Shown here in pieces: positions 12,983 to 15,038 of a stretch of DNA of 15,038 nucleotides; position 1 is the stretch's first letter; each line of letters starts with the position of its first letter. Source of the stretch: Candidatus Heimdallarchaeota archaeon (lineage in GTDB: Archaea > Asgardarchaeota > Heimdallarchaeia > Heimdallarchaeales > Kariarchaeaceae); contig JALUTL010000018.1 in assembly GCA_027016475.1 (NCBI GenBank), positions 3,351 through 18,388 of the forward strand. The letters run 5' to 3'. The notes under the pieces were generated by a model, which was not told the origin of the DNA, made no database searches, and worked only from the letters and a program-made list of their open reading frames with translations. The position numbers were made by a program, and so were the translations under genes.

Positions 12983-15038
12983 TGTCAGAGGAAGTCAATA
13001 AAATTGACCAGTTTACAGGTCCTATGTTCCTCAATCTGTTCTATTCGATTTATTTTCCTGCATATATATTTGCACTGCTTATTGGATTGTTTTTTGGAAA
13101 CACAATTATCGGCACATTAACTGGGAAATCAGGTGATCTTTTCGATCCTGATCCATCCATTTCGCAACAATATGTAATCAACCTGTATATGACGCTTAGC
13201 ATCGTTTTTCCAATTATTTTGGCTATTGCAACCGACTATCGGATGAAGTCAATGAGGATAAACTATGCTCCATCTGTCGGAAAGAGAGGCTACCTTGGAA
13301 CATGGTTCTACATCATGATGGGACTTGGCTTTTTCTTCTTTGTGCAAATTGTGCTTTCTACCCTGTTTGTTGCATGGAGAGGGCCGACTGTCATATTTCG
13401 GACTCAAAACTTGGTCACTTCACCTGATTTCTTCCTTAAGTTTATCTATACCACCATATCTCCTGACGAAAATGCCAAAATTGAACGGTTTTTGATATTT
13501 GGAGGGCTGTTTTGTACTTATGTCGGCATCGAATTTTTGTTGAGAGGGTTGCTTACAAATTACTCACGCGTTGCAAAGTTAGGTTTTGGGTCGGCTGTGC
13601 TCATTAGTGGGCTCATTCAGGCAGTTGCATTCTCAAACGTGCTGCAGGTGTTCCCTCATTGGGATAGTTACCTCTATGTTGTTATTGTGAACTTCTTTTG
13701 GGGGCTAACTGCAGCGATTTTATGGTGGCGAACAAAAAATTTCTGGGCCCCGGTTATTTACTCAATTATGTCAAACCTTCTTCTTCCTTCATCAGTGTTC
13801 CGACGTGTGCTTTTTGATATAATCAATCTTACAATTGATGAGTTTTCATTTCTTCCAATTCCCGGTAACATAGTTACCCAAATACAAACAGCCTTTGAGT
13901 TCTTGAGAATCGCGTTGATCGTCTTAACGATCCCTTCCATCTTTCTTGGATTTCAGGAGGTCTTTGTTATTATTAGGACTTTGTACAAGGATTTCCGTAG
14001 ACAGAGTAAGGGAATTTTCATTGTCGGAGCTTCATTCATTGTAATAGATCTGATTTTTTCGCTTTTTGTGTCTGGACAGAACCCTCTAGGACTTTTTGTG
14101 GGATTTTTCTTGGCCATGATTGTCTTAAGGATTGTTCTGCCTATAGTCTATCGATTTTTGGATCATCCAACACCTATATCTTTGCAGGCATTGGCATCTG
14201 GTGGATTCATGGATGATCCCAAGAATTTGAACGAAGTATTTCCATTAAATGTAACTGAGGACATCAGGATTATAGAAGGTAAAGGGTGGAAAATGAACCC
14301 GAGAATAGCAGGAATCTCCTCAGGTTTGCTATATATCTACCTCTTGTTTGTAACTGCAACGTATCGACAGCTTGAACGGCTTGGCTTGGAAGAAATCATC
14401 CGCTTCACAATCTTTCTTGTTTCCATGCCTGCGATTGGCTTTGGACTTGGCACCTACTTTTGGACTCGTGCAATAGAAAGAGGATACTTCTTCTCAAAAC
14501 CTTGGAGGCGTTGGCTTGATCTTATTTTGTTGATATTGACCTCCGTCCTGATATCCTTATGGACAGTTTCATCCTCACAAGTCAATTTTCATTGGGCATA
14601 CATCCCATTGTTTTTCCCATATGCGTTGACAATTTGGCCTTCCAAGATTAGGGATCCTGGAACTGAATATGCATTCGGTCTTGGTCAGTATGGAAGACGT
14701 CGCACCTTCATGTGGGTTGAATCAAACGAAAACAATAGATTTTCAGCAGCTTTTGAAGAGTTGACTGAACACCCACATGAAAAGGTTGTGAGTGGTGTTT
14801 ACCTCTTGGCAGCAAAACTTGGCTTGAAAGCAGAAAGTGACTATGTTGATATGTTAAAGGATAAAGATCTTCCACGAGGGAAATTGGTTGGGGCAATACT
14901 CGGTTTGGGCCTGATCGGATCATTCAAATCGGAAGGCATCCTGCTTGACTTGTTAGCCAATCCGGACTTGGAGGTAAGAAAAGCTTGCTATTGGGCATTA
15001 GGTCAAATTGGCACAAGAGAGGCCTTGGGAAGAATGGT
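12982..15038 (+). CDS. Polytopic protein: degenerate CPBP (CAAX-protease-like) core plus HEAT repeats, partial
   Basis: Runs off the window; 685 residues are visible. Seen: about eleven or twelve hydrophobic helices from residue 15 to about 555. The segment 170-270 resembles the CPBP/Rce1 intramembrane protease core. The site normally EExxxR reads I183-E184-x3-R188 (GIEFLLRG); the FxxxH motif reads F217-x3-L221; and HxxxN reads S261-x3-N265. In the family the first Glu and both His are catalytic, so three of four key residues are lost and this is probably a pseudoprotease or scaffold. A second membrane block (about 345-395, 442-555) follows. From about 585 a soluble helical-repeat region begins (EELTEHPHEKVVSGVYLLAA, then DLEVRKACYWALGQIG), typical of HEAT/PBS-lyase repeats. 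ATG 12982 overlaps the upstream stop by one base, which fixes the start. It most likely works with the surface protein encoded just before it. Confidence 0.85.
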   Translation, partial: MSEEVNKIDQFTGPMFLNLFYSIYFPAYIFALLIGLFFGNTIIGTLTGKSGDLFDPDPSISQQYVINLYMTLSIVFPIILAIATDYRMKSMRINYAPSVGKRGYLGTWFYIMMGLGFFFFVQIVLSTLFVAWRGPTVIFRTQNLVTSPDFFLKFIYTTISPDENAKIERFLIFGGLFCTYVGIEFLLRGLLTNYSRVAKLGFGSAVLISGLIQAVAFSNVLQVFPHWDSYLYVVIVNFFWGLTAAILWWRTKNFWAPVIYSIMSNLLLPSSVFRRVLFDIINLTIDEFSFLPIPGNIVTQIQTAFEFLRIALIVLTIPSIFLGFQEVFVIIRTLYKDFRRQSKGIFIVGASFIVIDLIFSLFVSGQNPLGLFVGFFLAMIVLRIVLPIVYRFLDHPTPISLQALASGGFMDDPKNLNEVFPLNVTEDIRIIEGKGWKMNPRIAGISSGLLYIYLLFVTATYRQLERLGLEEIIRFTIFLVSMPAIGFGLGTYFWTRAIERGYFFSKPWRRWLDLILLILTSVLISLWTVSSSQVNFHWAYIPLFFPYALTIWPSKIRDPGTEYAFGLGQYGRRRTFMWVESNENNRFSAAFEELTEHPHEKVVSGVYLLAAKLGLKAESDYVDMLKDKDLPRGKLVGAILGLGLIGSFKSEGILLDLLANPDLEVRKACYWALGQIGTREALGRM

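Noticed and set aside
1..15038. CRISPR array or insertion sequence
   Set aside because: No regularly spaced direct repeats and no transposase-like protein in any frame.

Overview
The window looks archaeal. Most start codons (ATG, GTG, TTG) lack a Shine-Dalgarno sequence. Instead an A/T-rich TATA-like box begins about 23-31 bases upstream of the likely start, as expected for leaderless archaeal transcripts. Base composition is AT-rich and genes are short and closely spaced. The lineage cannot be fixed from this stretch. An Asgard-type archaeon is possible, because a bacterial/eukaryote-type triosephosphate isomerase sits among archaeal-style genes, but this is only a guess.

Layout. (1) 19-4749, all plus strand: a membrane-anchored family 2 glycosyltransferase, a small methyltransferase-like protein with a degraded catalytic motif, an unrecognised acidic protein, a 12-helix membrane protein resembling heme-copper oxidase subunit I / NnrS, and triosephosphate isomerase with an unusual insertion in its catalytic loop. 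(2) 4761-6736: a GC-rich, highly foldable segment, a large orphan protein with a C-terminal winged helix, and a possible tiny membrane peptide with a Gly/Pro tail. (3) 6740-8491, minus: a long orphan protein with two winged-helix-like segments, divergent from the next gene. (4) 8628-10132: two paralogous PaaI-type hotdog thioesterases on the plus strand flanking a minus-strand PD-(D/E)XK nuclease-like gene whose 3' end overlaps that of the first thioesterase. (5) 10133-10459: a gene-poor stretch with a T-run terminator and a second GC-rich foldable segment, a candidate independent small RNA with mutually exclusive hairpins. (6) 10460-end, plus: a small Cys/His protein, then a translationally coupled pair made of a secreted, sequon-rich, CARDB-bearing surface protein and a multi-spanning protein combining a CPBP (CAAX-protease-like) core with HEAT repeats. 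The CPBP core has lost its catalytic residues. The second gene of the pair runs off the window.

Working together. Only three neighbour relations are strong: the surface protein / CPBP-HEAT pair (start and stop codons share a base), the thioesterase-nuclease-thioesterase arrangement, and the shared control region between the minus-strand regulator and the first thioesterase. No CRISPR array, insertion sequence, tRNA or rRNA was found. The best candidates for something undescribed are the CPBP-pseudoprotease/HEAT plus CARDB surface pair and the two GC-rich RNA candidates.
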